DNA from: Rhodospirillaceae bacterium | GTDB taxonomy: Bacteria; Pseudomonadota; Alphaproteobacteria; UBA8366; Aestuariispiraceae | Length of the DNA stretch: 64,000 nt | Assembly (NCBI GenBank): GCA_002709955.1 | Contig: PAQY01000013.1 | Location: 1-64,000 of the forward strand | Reading direction: 5' to 3' | Notes under the pieces: generated by a model | The model's input: only the letters and a program-made list of their open reading frames with translations | What the model was told of the DNA's origin: nothing | Databases searched by the model: none | Position numbers and translations under genes: made by a program | Shown here: in pieces, positions 33,687 to 41,245 of the stretch | Layout of the letters: every line of letters begins with the position of its first letter | Numbering within the stretch: position 1 is the stretch's first letter

Positions 33687-35753
33687 CTAGCCACGGCGTC
33701 TCCGGCGACGGCCACCGGCTTGGCCATCATCGTGAGTGGACTGCGCCGATTTCTTCGGTGGCAGGGTTACGATCTTTTCCAGATTCGGGAAGGGGGCTGT
33801 CTTGTGTGGGAAGGCCATTGCCCCGACGAAATGTTCCTGAAAGCGCGGCTCGACAGCGGTTTCGATCTTTTCAATACCCGCCACAATCTGCTTGATCTCA
33901 TCACGAGAATGGCGGTTTAGCAGGGCAATACGCGCCCCGGTTCCAGCCGCATTCCCGACAGAGGCGACCATATCCAGCGGACAATCCGGGACCAGACCCA
34001 GAACCATGGCGTATTTTGCATCGATATGGCTGCCAAAGGCACCGGCCAGCACGATGCGTTCCACGGGCTTGCCCAATTTATCGATCAGCAATTGTGCGCC
34101 CGCATACAGCGCCCCTTTTGCCAATTGAATGGCGCGCACATCGGCCTGGGTCACACGGATTTCCGGTTCCCCGCGATGCAGGACATAGGAGAAGGTTCGA
34201 CCTTCCCCCAGAATACGGTCCGTGCGGGACGCGGTGCTGCCGTCAATGATGCCATCTTCGGTGATCAGCCCGGCCAGGAACATTTCTGCCAGAACTTCGA
34301 TAATGCCTGATCCACAGATTCCTGTGACGCCAGTCTTCTTGGATGCTTCGGCGAAACCTGGATCATTGGACCACAGGTCCGACCCGATGACTTTGAAGCG
34401 TGGTTCCAGCGTTTCCGGGTCAATCCGCACCCGTTCGATTGCCCCCGGCGCGGCGCGCTGACCAGAAGAAATCTGTGCCCCTTCCAGGGCCGGGCCGGTC
34501 GGGCTGGAACAGGCCAGCAGACGGTCTTTATTGCCCAGAATAATTTCCGCATTGGTACCGACATCAACGACCAGAGTGACCTCGTCGCGCAGCTGTGGCC
34601 CTTCTGCCAGGGCAACACCGGCCGCATCGGCCCCGACATGGCCCGCAACACAGGGCAGGAAATAGACCCGTGCGCCTGGATTGGTCTTACCCTTCAAATC
34701 CAATTCGCTGGCCAGGACTTCTAACGATTGATTGGTCGCCAATGCGAAGGGGGCCCAGCCCAATTCCGTTGGATCAATGCCCAGCAGCAGATGGTGCATG
34801 ATGGGATTTCCAACCATGACCAATTCCAGAATCTCAGTGGGGTGAACTTTCGCTTCGACCGCAGCCTGACCAATCAGATAGCCCAAGCTTTCGCGCACGG
34901 CCTTGGTCATTTCGACCTCTCCGCCTGGATTCATCATGACATAGCTGACCCGGCTCATCAGGTCTTCCCCAAAGCGGATCTGCGGGTTCATCGCACCAAC
35001 CGATGTGACGACATCGCCGGATTGCAAATCTGTCAGATGCACAGACATTGTGGTGGACCCAACATCAATCGCACAGCCAAAGATCCTGTCGTGAAAGCCC
35101 GGCCAGACATAAATCAATTCATGTTCATTCCGGATCGCGGCGGTGATCTTCCATTCGCCCTTACGCAATGCCTTCTGCAATATCTGGATGACCGATAGGT
35201 CGGCCTGATCGACAGTCAGCCCCCATTGCTGCAACAGGGCTTGTTCCAGCCGCTCCAGATCGCCAGACGGATGGTGCATGTCGGGTTCTTCAACCTCAAC
35301 ATAATGCAGACGCACGACCGGATTGATTTCAATGCTCCGGACCTCAGCGCGTTTGCGCACAACCTGCTTGTGGACCTGGCTGTCGGCGGGGATGTCGATC
35401 ACCAGATCGCCCTGAATCGTGCTGGAACAGCCCAGTCGACGATCGGCCTTCATAGTGCGTTTGCTTCGATAGCGTTCCTCCACCGCATTCATGGGGGAGA
35501 TATTTTCCGCCTTACTTTTTATCTGAAACTTGGAAAAGTCCCCGACCGAGGGGGTGACTTGGCAGCGCCCACAGATACCACGGCCACCGCAGACCGAATC
35601 CAGATCGACGCCCAGATGTCGCGCGGCCTGAAGGATGGGGGTGCCAATCGCAAAATCACCGCTGCGGCCCGAAGGGGTGAAAACCACATGGGCAGTTTTC
35701 CCTTCGGGGGCAGTAGATTGTGTATCAGTCTTGGTCGGGTCGGCGTCAGCCAT
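33687..35753 (-). CDS. RACo-type corrinoid reactivating ferredoxin/ASKHA protein (DUF4445)
   Basis: A 688-aa protein from ATG 35753. An N-terminal [2Fe-2S] domain has Cys55, Cys61, Cys64 and Cys109 (CGGRGICGRC...GCSS). The C-terminal DUF4445/ASKHA ATPase region contains FGCAIDVGSTTMSVHLTDL near 262-280, LVVDVGTNAEIILGN near 440 and the IVLAGAFGSHID motif near 605. Such proteins reduce inactive cob(II)alamin to cob(I)alamin with ATP. It is expected to reactivate the corrinoid protein at 22994. It ends in an Arg-rich tail (GGRRRRRRG) like its neighbour at 35798. Confidence 0.92.
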   Translation of the reverse strand: MADADPTKTDTQSTAPEGKTAHVVFTPSGRSGDFAIGTPILQAARHLGVDLDSVCGGRGICGRCQVTPSVGDFSKFQIKSKAENISPMNAVEERYRSKRTMKADRRLGCSSTIQGDLVIDIPADSQVHKQVVRKRAEVRSIEINPVVRLHYVEVEEPDMHHPSGDLERLEQALLQQWGLTVDQADLSVIQILQKALRKGEWKITAAIRNEHELIYVWPGFHDRIFGCAIDVGSTTMSVHLTDLQSGDVVTSVGAMNPQIRFGEDLMSRVSYVMMNPGGEVEMTKAVRESLGYLIGQAAVEAKVHPTEILELVMVGNPIMHHLLLGIDPTELGWAPFALATNQSLEVLASELDLKGKTNPGARVYFLPCVAGHVGADAAGVALAEGPQLRDEVTLVVDVGTNAEIILGNKDRLLACSSPTGPALEGAQISSGQRAAPGAIERVRIDPETLEPRFKVIGSDLWSNDPGFAEASKKTGVTGICGSGIIEVLAEMFLAGLITEDGIIDGSTASRTDRILGEGRTFSYVLHRGEPEIRVTQADVRAIQLAKGALYAGAQLLIDKLGKPVERIVLAGAFGSHIDAKYAMVLGLVPDCPLDMVASVGNAAGTGARIALLNRHSRDEIKQIVAGIEKIETAVEPRFQEHFVGAMAFPHKTAPFPNLEKIVTLPPKKSAQSTHDDGQAGGRRRRRRG

Positions 35754-35797
35754 AAGGTACTCTTCTTTGTTTACGACAGCGGAACAAACGGATGGCG

Positions 35798-36706
35798 TCA
35801 GGCGGAGCGGCGGCGGCGCGTGCTGCGACCCCCGCGGGCTCCTTGTGCCTCGCCGTCCGGGGCGGCCTCGCGGAAGCGCTTGATCCAGGCGGCGCAATCC
35901 TTGTCATGACCGGCGATCACATCCGCCCCCCAGATTGCGTGCATTTCCGGCTCGTGCAGCGGGTTCATGATGGCGCTGGTCATACCGGCCCCAACCGCCA
36001 TGGACAGAAAGGCCCCGTTCAGGGAGTGGCGATTTGGCAGGCCGAAGCTCATATTCGACGCGCCACAGGTCGTGTTGACCTTCAATTCATCATGCAGGCG
36101 ACGGATCAGGTTCAAGGCGCCCACACCGGCATTGCCCAGGGCACCGATTGGCATCACCAGGGGATCAATCACAACGTCATGGGCGGGAATGCCATAATCC
36201 GCGGCGTGTTCGACGATCTTTTTGGCAACCTGGAAACGAACGTCCGGATCTTCGGAAATACCGGTTTCGTCGTTGGAAATACCAACCACGGCACAGCCAT
36301 ATTTCTTTACCAGCGGCAAAACGACTTCCAGGCGCTCTTCTTCCCCGGTCACAGAGTTGAGGAGCGGGCGACCTTCATAGGCCGCCAAGCCCTGTTCCAG
36401 GGCTTCTACGATAGAACTGTCGATGCACAGGGGGATATCAACCAGGCTTTGCACCAGCTTGATCGTTTTTGCCAGAATGTCGGGTTCGTCGGCCAGTGGA
36501 ATGCCTGCGTTGACATCCAGCATATGGGCACCCGCAGCAGCCTGTGCCAGCGCGTCTGCCGTGACTGTCTCGAAATTGTATTCCTTCATTTCCGCTGCCA
36601 GCTTTTTGCGGCCGGTTGGATTGATACGTTCCCCAATTACGGTGAAGGGGCGGTCAAACCCGATAATGTGGGTTTTGGTTTTGGATTCGAGAACAGTCCG
36701 GGTCAT
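35798..36706 (-). CDS. CH3-tetrahydrofolate:corrinoid methyltransferase (MtgA/MtrH-like)
   Basis: A 302-aa pterin-binding TIM barrel from ATG 36706 (AAGGAA leader). Motifs are FTVIGERINPTGRKKLAAEM near the N-terminus, AHMLDVNAGIPLADE, LCIDSSIVEALEQGL, PLLNSVTGEEE and VVGISNDETG, the dihydropteroate synthase-like pattern seen in MetH, AcsE and MtgA. It should move the methyl group from methylcob(III)alamin on the corrinoid protein to H4folate. The last ~20 residues (GARGGRSTRRRRSA) are a basic tail. The reactivase gene follows 44 bases downstream. Confidence 0.9.
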   Translation of the reverse strand: MTRTVLESKTKTHIIGFDRPFTVIGERINPTGRKKLAAEMKEYNFETVTADALAQAAAGAHMLDVNAGIPLADEPDILAKTIKLVQSLVDIPLCIDSSIVEALEQGLAAYEGRPLLNSVTGEEERLEVVLPLVKKYGCAVVGISNDETGISEDPDVRFQVAKKIVEHAADYGIPAHDVVIDPLVMPIGALGNAGVGALNLIRRLHDELKVNTTCGASNMSFGLPNRHSLNGAFLSMAVGAGMTSAIMNPLHEPEMHAIWGADVIAGHDKDCAAWIKRFREAAPDGEAQGARGGRSTRRRRSA

Positions 36707-36810
36707 TGAGCAAATTCCTTGATGCGATGTCGTCTCCACAATGTCAGGCGCGACATTGGGTCAGCACGACAGGATTATGGTCCGTCGTCAGATGGACGAA
36801 AGTTAACCGA

Positions 36811-36837
36811 GCGGGCGCAAGGGAACAGCGCGCCCGC
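36811..36837 (-). other. 8-bp GC hairpin between BHMT-like and corrinoid methyltransferase genes
   Basis: GCGGGCGC (36811-36818) and GCGCCCGC (36830-36837) form a strong stem with an 11-base loop inside a 209-bp gap. No T-run follows on the minus strand, so full termination is doubtful. It may attenuate transcription or protect the downstream message, dividing the operon into a regulator/metF part and a corrinoid part. The remaining gap shows no gene. Confidence 0.4.
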
Positions 36838-36915
36838 GTCTATTAACGTCGGAATCGCGCCGTTCTTGGTTTTCGGTGAACAAAGTCCTGTCTAAAGACC
36901 CGTTCACACTGTCGG

Positions 36916-37800
36916 TTAGGCTGTTTCGGACACCGATTCCGGTGCTTCAACGGGGTCAGGGAAACGGGTCCAACTGGATACCGGTTCCAGATTATCGACC
37001 ACGCGCTCGTCACGGACCCAACCCAGAACCGGACGGAAGCCATCCTCTGCGCGGTCGCGCAACAAGGTGTCCAGGGCGGCAGTATGTTGTGGCAATGACC
37101 CGCCGCCAATCAGATTGACCGTGCCATCGCGCAAGGCGCTGTCCAGCCAGGCCGCGCGGCGGGCATCGCCGGGGCGGAATTGGACAATGCCATCGGCGCT
37201 GTTGACGGTGCGTGGACCAAAGCGTGGGCCGCCTTCAATGCGTTGCAGCAGGATCGCAACGCGGCTGTTCAGTTTTTCGCGGGCCTTGTTGGCCCCTTCC
37301 AGCATGGCCTGAATGCGCCCAACGCCGGGCAGCACGTCCAACAGAATGCCATCGGCACCCCCGGCTATCAGCCCTTCAACCTGAATGCTGGCGGCGGCTT
37401 CGACCTCACCAGGGGGGATATCCCAACCATCATCGCGCACAACGCCCATGACAAAGCGGCGGCGGCCTTCACCGGGCACGCTGTCCACAGCTTCCGCAGC
37501 GGCTTCTGCAGCTTTGAAATTGATCAGGAAGGCTTCTTCTTCCAGGCCATAGGCACGCAGGGTAAGAGGGTTTGCGCGCAGGCTGTTGGTCCGCACGATA
37601 TCCGCACCGGCCTTCAGAAAGGCCTTATGCACATCAACAACCTTGCTGTAGCGGGTCAGGTTCAGCACTTCCGGGCATTCCACGGCACCGAAGAAATCCC
37701 GCTCTGCGTCCAGATCCAGTTCTGGCAGTTTAAGTTCTCTGGTGATCGATCCATCGGTCAACAGGACGTGATGGGTCAGGGCTTCTGTAATTGTCCGCAT
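36916..37800 (-). CDS. BHMT/MetH-N-like homocysteine S-methyltransferase family protein lacking zinc cysteines
   Basis: A 294-aa TIM-barrel protein whose start (HHVLLTDGSITREL) and body (RYSKVVDVHKAFLKAGADIVRTNSLRANPLTL in blocks) follow the homocysteine methyltransferase family. In active members three Cys bind zinc, two in a GGCCG motif. Here the equivalent reads IGGGSLPQHTAALDTLL near residue 230 and the entire protein has one Cys (Cys42, in VECPEV). Zinc-dependent thiol methylation is therefore unlikely. It lies 4 bases after metF and may act as a folate or betaine-side methyl acceptor protein or have a regulatory role. Confidence 0.8.
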   Translation of the reverse strand: MRTITEALTHHVLLTDGSITRELKLPELDLDAERDFFGAVECPEVLNLTRYSKVVDVHKAFLKAGADIVRTNSLRANPLTLRAYGLEEEAFLINFKAAEAAAEAVDSVPGEGRRRFVMGVVRDDGWDIPPGEVEAAASIQVEGLIAGGADGILLDVLPGVGRIQAMLEGANKAREKLNSRVAILLQRIEGGPRFGPRTVNSADGIVQFRPGDARRAAWLDSALRDGTVNLIGGGSLPQHTAALDTLLRDRAEDGFRPVLGWVRDERVVDNLEPVSSWTRFPDPVEAPESVSETA

Positions 37801-37804
37801 AGGT

Positions 37805-38671
37805 TTACGCAGCCTCCTCTTTCTGAGTAATCACGGCGGTATCTGTGCCTGTGATGCCAAGCGCCCGGGCGATGGTCAACGCATCCCGCACGCGGTTTAA
37901 TGTATATAGGTGAATATGGTCGACCCCTTCTGCGATCAGGCGATCTGACAGGGATACAGTGGTCGCAACAGACAAGGTTCGCACGGTATCTGGGTCGTCT
38001 TCCAGCCCCGCGAAACGGGCGTCCAGCCATCCTGGCACTTTCGCGCCACACCCGGCGGCGAAACGATGCAACCCTTCCAGGCTGGCAATAGGCAAAAGGC
38101 CCGGGATGATGGGCTGATGAATGCCCGCCGCACGGCAGTCATCCCGAAAGCGCAGATAGTCTTCGATGTTAAAGAAGAATTGGGTGATTGCCTCACGGGC
38201 CCCGGCATCGAATTTACGCTTCAGATGGTCCATCTCTGCCGCCTTTGAAGCGGATTTGGGATGGCCTTCGGGATAGCAGGCAACGGCGATGTTAAAGCCG
38301 CCAATCTGGCTTAAGGCTTCGGTCAGTGCGGCGGCGCAGGGATATTCATCCCCCGTCACGGCGGGTGCATCCCCCCTTAGGGCGACGATCCTGCGAATGC
38401 CTTTTGCCTTCCAGTCGCGGGCCAGCCTGTCGATCTGATCCTTGGACTGGCTGGATGCGGTCAAATGGGCGGCGATCTTATTGGCATGACCCTGTGCCAC
38501 CAGGGCATTGATGGCGGTTTCGCTGCGTTCTCTGCCAGACCCGGACGCCCCGTAGGTCACCGAAACATAATCACCCACGGCGGCTAATGTTGCGACACTG
38601 CTTTCAAATGTCTCAGAACTGCCAGATTTGGGCGGAAATACTTCAAAGCCGATGCGGATGCGATGGCTCAT
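37805..38671 (-). CDS. metF: 5,10-methylenetetrahydrofolate reductase
   Basis: A 288-aa flavoprotein from ATG 38671; an earlier in-frame start lies in the upstream gene and is rejected. Motifs: IGFEVFPPKSG at the start, VSVTYGASGSGRERS (about residues 38-52), VALRGDAP near 95, ACYPEGHPKS near 132 and FFFNIEDYLRFRDDCRAAGI near 163-182. It reduces methylene-H4folate to methyl-H4folate for methionine synthesis, or the reverse in methyl oxidation. Its ATG overlaps the stop of the ArsR-methyltransferase regulator (ATGA). Confidence 0.95.
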   Translation of the reverse strand: MSHRIRIGFEVFPPKSGSSETFESSVATLAAVGDYVSVTYGASGSGRERSETAINALVAQGHANKIAAHLTASSQSKDQIDRLARDWKAKGIRRIVALRGDAPAVTGDEYPCAAALTEALSQIGGFNIAVACYPEGHPKSASKAAEMDHLKRKFDAGAREAITQFFFNIEDYLRFRDDCRAAGIHQPIIPGLLPIASLEGLHRFAAGCGAKVPGWLDARFAGLEDDPDTVRTLSVATTVSLSDRLIAEGVDHIHLYTLNRVRDALTIARALGITGTDTAVITQKEEAA

Positions 38672-39633
38672 GCTGCTTCCTCCGCCTGGGACTGTGCTGA
38701 TTTCTGCGCCGTCCAGATACAGACCGTCAGGGCACCGCCTTCCAGTCGCGTTATGGATACGTCGCCAAATCCAGCGTCGTTGAGCCAATTCTGAATCTGT
38801 TCCTGGGTGAATCCCGGCCAGCGATGCGCATGTTCTGCGCGCAATTCTGCCAGATTATGTTGTTCAAAGTCGACGATCAGAATGCGGCCCGTGTCTGATA
38901 ATACGCGGGCGGCTTCGGCCAGGGCCTGGGCGGGGTCATCAGCATAATGCAATACCATATGCAAAACCGCTGTGTCGAAATCCTGATCGGCGCTGGGGAT
39001 TTGGTACATATCGGCCTGGCGCACCTGACAGTCCGTCAGGCCTTCGCGTTCAATGGCGGCACGCGCAACGCGCAGCATTTCCGCAGACAGATCAATACCA
39101 ACGGCGGAGCTGGCGCGCGGACCCAATAGTTCCAGCAACTTCCCGGTACCGGTTCCGATATCCAGCAATCGACCCAGGGTCCAATTCCGCGTTACGTCAG
39201 ACAAGGCATTGGATACCGCCAGTTCATCAACATGCAGGGTGCGGATATGATCCCATTCTGCGGCATTGCGTTTAAAGTAATCCGCCGCTTCCGCATCCCA
39301 TTTGCGGCGCAAGCGGTCCAGCCGATCCATGTCGCGCGCCAGAATGGGGTCTTCCTGTGGCAGCAGGTCCAGGACGGCGGATGCAAAACCGGCAGCATTG
39401 TCATCCGCCCGACGGTCTGATGCCAAACGATAGCGTGCCCAGGACCCTTCCTGGTGCCGTTCCAGAACATGACCTTCGACCAGCAATTTCAAATGGCGGG
39501 AGAGGCGTGGCTGGCTTTGACCCAGCAAATTGACCAGATCGCTGACGGTCAGTTCTGAATGGGCGCACAGGTTCAGGATCCGAATTCGGGTCGGTTCCGC
39601 CACGGCGCGCATTGCCTGAAGTAGTCTGTCCAT
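38668..39633 (-). CDS. ArsR-family regulator fused to a SAM-dependent methyltransferase domain
   Basis: A 321-aa protein from ATG 39633 (GAGG 8 bases upstream). Residues 1-75 form a winged helix (MRAVAEPTRIRILNLCAHSELTVSDLVNLLGQSQPRLSRHLKLL in parts). Residues 130-310 are a class I methyltransferase: LLDIGTGTGKLLELLGP, VGIDLSAEML, VRQADMYQIP and FDTAVLHMVLHYADDP. Such fusions precede metF in many alphaproteobacteria; SahR, the ArsR-type regulator of the SAH/methionine cycle, is the closest known concept. It probably senses SAM or SAH and represses this operon. An overlapping promoter/operator lies just upstream. Confidence 0.88.
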   Translation of the reverse strand: MDRLLQAMRAVAEPTRIRILNLCAHSELTVSDLVNLLGQSQPRLSRHLKLLVEGHVLERHQEGSWARYRLASDRRADDNAAGFASAVLDLLPQEDPILARDMDRLDRLRRKWDAEAADYFKRNAAEWDHIRTLHVDELAVSNALSDVTRNWTLGRLLDIGTGTGKLLELLGPRASSAVGIDLSAEMLRVARAAIEREGLTDCQVRQADMYQIPSADQDFDTAVLHMVLHYADDPAQALAEAARVLSDTGRILIVDFEQHNLAELRAEHAHRWPGFTQEQIQNWLNDAGFGDVSITRLEGGALTVCIWTAQKSAQSQAEEAA

Positions 39634-39661
39634 TTGCTTGGCCTCATAATGTAATGCACAC

Positions 39662-39690
39662 ATAACAATATCTTTATATCGTTCTGTCAA
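39662..39690 (-). promoter_or_regulatory. Promoter with overlapping operator for the arsR-metF operon
   Basis: On the minus strand TTGACA (39690-39685) and TGTTAT (39667-39662) are 17 bases apart, a near-ideal sigma-70 promoter with a ~22-nt leader. The spacer and -10 contain AACGATAT and ATATTGTT around AAAG, an imperfect inverted repeat with one mismatch per arm. That is the expected position for an ArsR-family repressor site. Confidence 0.65.
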
Positions 39691-39812
39691 CAAAAAAGAG
39701 AGGCACGCAAATCATTGGATCCTATCTGCATGGCAAAATGCATAATGCCCGCTTTTTATGAAAAGCAGGGCGCTGGCAGAAAATGGGTGAAAAGGGCGGG
39801 TAGGGTGGATTG

Positions 39813-40553
39813 TTACTTTAGGAAGGACAGTTCTATCGCATGAAGGGCTTCATCACTGTGGATGACACCATCGGCCTCAATCAATGTGCGGATGGACTGT
39901 TGCAGGGCCTCCAGGGCCGTTTCGCCCTTGGTATCCATGATATCATGGGCGCTGTTCAGCATTGTCCGGGAATCTGGATACAGGCGACGCACGATTTCCC
40001 AAACCGTATCGGGCGGGCATTCTGTATGTCCATAATTCTGTTGAATAAAGGACAATACAACAGTCCGTTCTGCTGGATGCAAATAGCCGTCACAGCGAGA
40101 GAAGAACATAAGCACAGCAAGTTCATTGCGCGCTGCGCATAACAGGGCGCGGGTTTGATCGCTAATGCTTTCGCCCGTGCCGTCACAGTGAAAGCGTTCC
40201 AGAAACTGATAGGCAGAATCATAAGGCATCGCGCCGCCATGCGGGTCGATCACGCGCAGGGGACGGGTCAGGCGGAATCGTCTGACATCCTGGCGCGTAT
40301 GGCAAAAGGCTGTGAAGCTGGGGTCATCCCCCTTCAGCGCCGCTGACAACAGGGTGACGCGCCGCACGCTCCATTGGTCGTGATCATCCCGATATTCCAA
40401 GATCACACCGGCTGGCAGATATGTCCCATCCGTTTCAGGCGTCAGCATGTCCGGGGAATCTTCGACCGGTGCCTCTTCGACCACGCCGCCGGGAAGGGGC
40501 GGGCGCGGAGCATTCGCGACTTTCCCGGCGATTCGTTCAAAATCCCGCAGCAT
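39813..40553 (-). CDS. TerB-domain protein with WYL-like segment
   Basis: A 246-aa protein from ATG 40553. Residues 55-130 (GVILEYRDDHDQWSVRRVTLLS, then FRLTRPLRVIDPHGG) resemble a WYL-type ligand-binding fold, and residues 140-246 form a TerB-like helical bundle (AARNELAVLMFFSRCDGYLHPAERTVVLSFIQQNYG in parts, ending IEADGVIHSDEALHAIELSFLK with acidic metal-type motifs DG.....E). TerB proteins are linked with membrane-associated stress or defence systems; here it stands alone. Exact role unknown. Confidence 0.7.
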   Translation of the reverse strand: MLRDFERIAGKVANAPRPPLPGGVVEEAPVEDSPDMLTPETDGTYLPAGVILEYRDDHDQWSVRRVTLLSAALKGDDPSFTAFCHTRQDVRRFRLTRPLRVIDPHGGAMPYDSAYQFLERFHCDGTGESISDQTRALLCAARNELAVLMFFSRCDGYLHPAERTVVLSFIQQNYGHTECPPDTVWEIVRRLYPDSRTMLNSAHDIMDTKGETALEALQQSIRTLIEADGVIHSDEALHAIELSFLK

Positions 40554-40651
40554 GTAATGGCCCCTTGCTTTTATAGGCGGTGTCAATCCGTGCCGGTATT
40601 TAACACCCAAAAGGGAGATGGTGCCACGCAATTATATACTGGTATCCACCG

Positions 40652-41245
40652 TCAGGCGGGGGCCCATTCCCGCGCGCCATCGGCAAGATAGGCCCACAGA
40701 TAATCAGCAAAGCTCCACCGGATCATAACGTCGAAGGTATCGGCATCGGCCAGTGTGATAAAGATCGTTGCATGATGGAACCCGGTCCCGGTCGCTTGCC
40801 CTGGCTTGAACGAACGGGGGTGCAGGTCGACGACGCACCCTTTCGCCAGAAGGTCGCGGCTGCGCGCACCATCGACACGCAGCACGGTATAATAATCACT
40901 GACATCGACAACGGATTTGCGAATGCCGGAAAGTGCTGCGTTCAAATCCGTGATCAATTGAATTTGCGCATCTTCGTTGGTCCAGATCAGCCATTCGTCG
41001 AATGCCTTCCAGAATACCCGAATGTTGCCAACACGCAGCGACGACAGAGGTTGCGTCGGCAGGTCTGCACCCAGGACAGACTTAACCGCTGCCGCAAAGG
41101 CTGGGTCGGCTGCATTGCCCCGCAAAGTGACCTTTCCTAGAAAGGGCAGTTCCGTGATGGTCACACCATCAGCCTGAATGGGGTCTTTGCCTGACAGCGG
41201 CGTTTCAATGGTAACGCCTGGATACAGACTGGATGCCTTAGCCAT
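40652..41245 (-). CDS. soxG: Sarcosine oxidase gamma subunit
   Basis: A 197-aa subunit from ATG 41245 (AAGGAG 9 bases upstream), overlapping soxA by 8 bases. It has the weak similarity to GcvT typical of SoxG: LSSLRVGNIRVFWKAFDEWLIW near 75-96, VDVSDYYTVLRVDGARSRDLLAKGCVVDLHP in parts near 115-146 and the final FADYLWAYLADGARE. It completes the heterotetrameric enzyme that oxidises sarcosine to glycine. Last gene in the BDAG order. Confidence 0.92.
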   Translation of the reverse strand: MAKASSLYPGVTIETPLSGKDPIQADGVTITELPFLGKVTLRGNAADPAFAAAVKSVLGADLPTQPLSSLRVGNIRVFWKAFDEWLIWTNEDAQIQLITDLNAALSGIRKSVVDVSDYYTVLRVDGARSRDLLAKGCVVDLHPRSFKPGQATGTGFHHATIFITLADADTFDVMIRWSFADYLWAYLADGAREWAPA

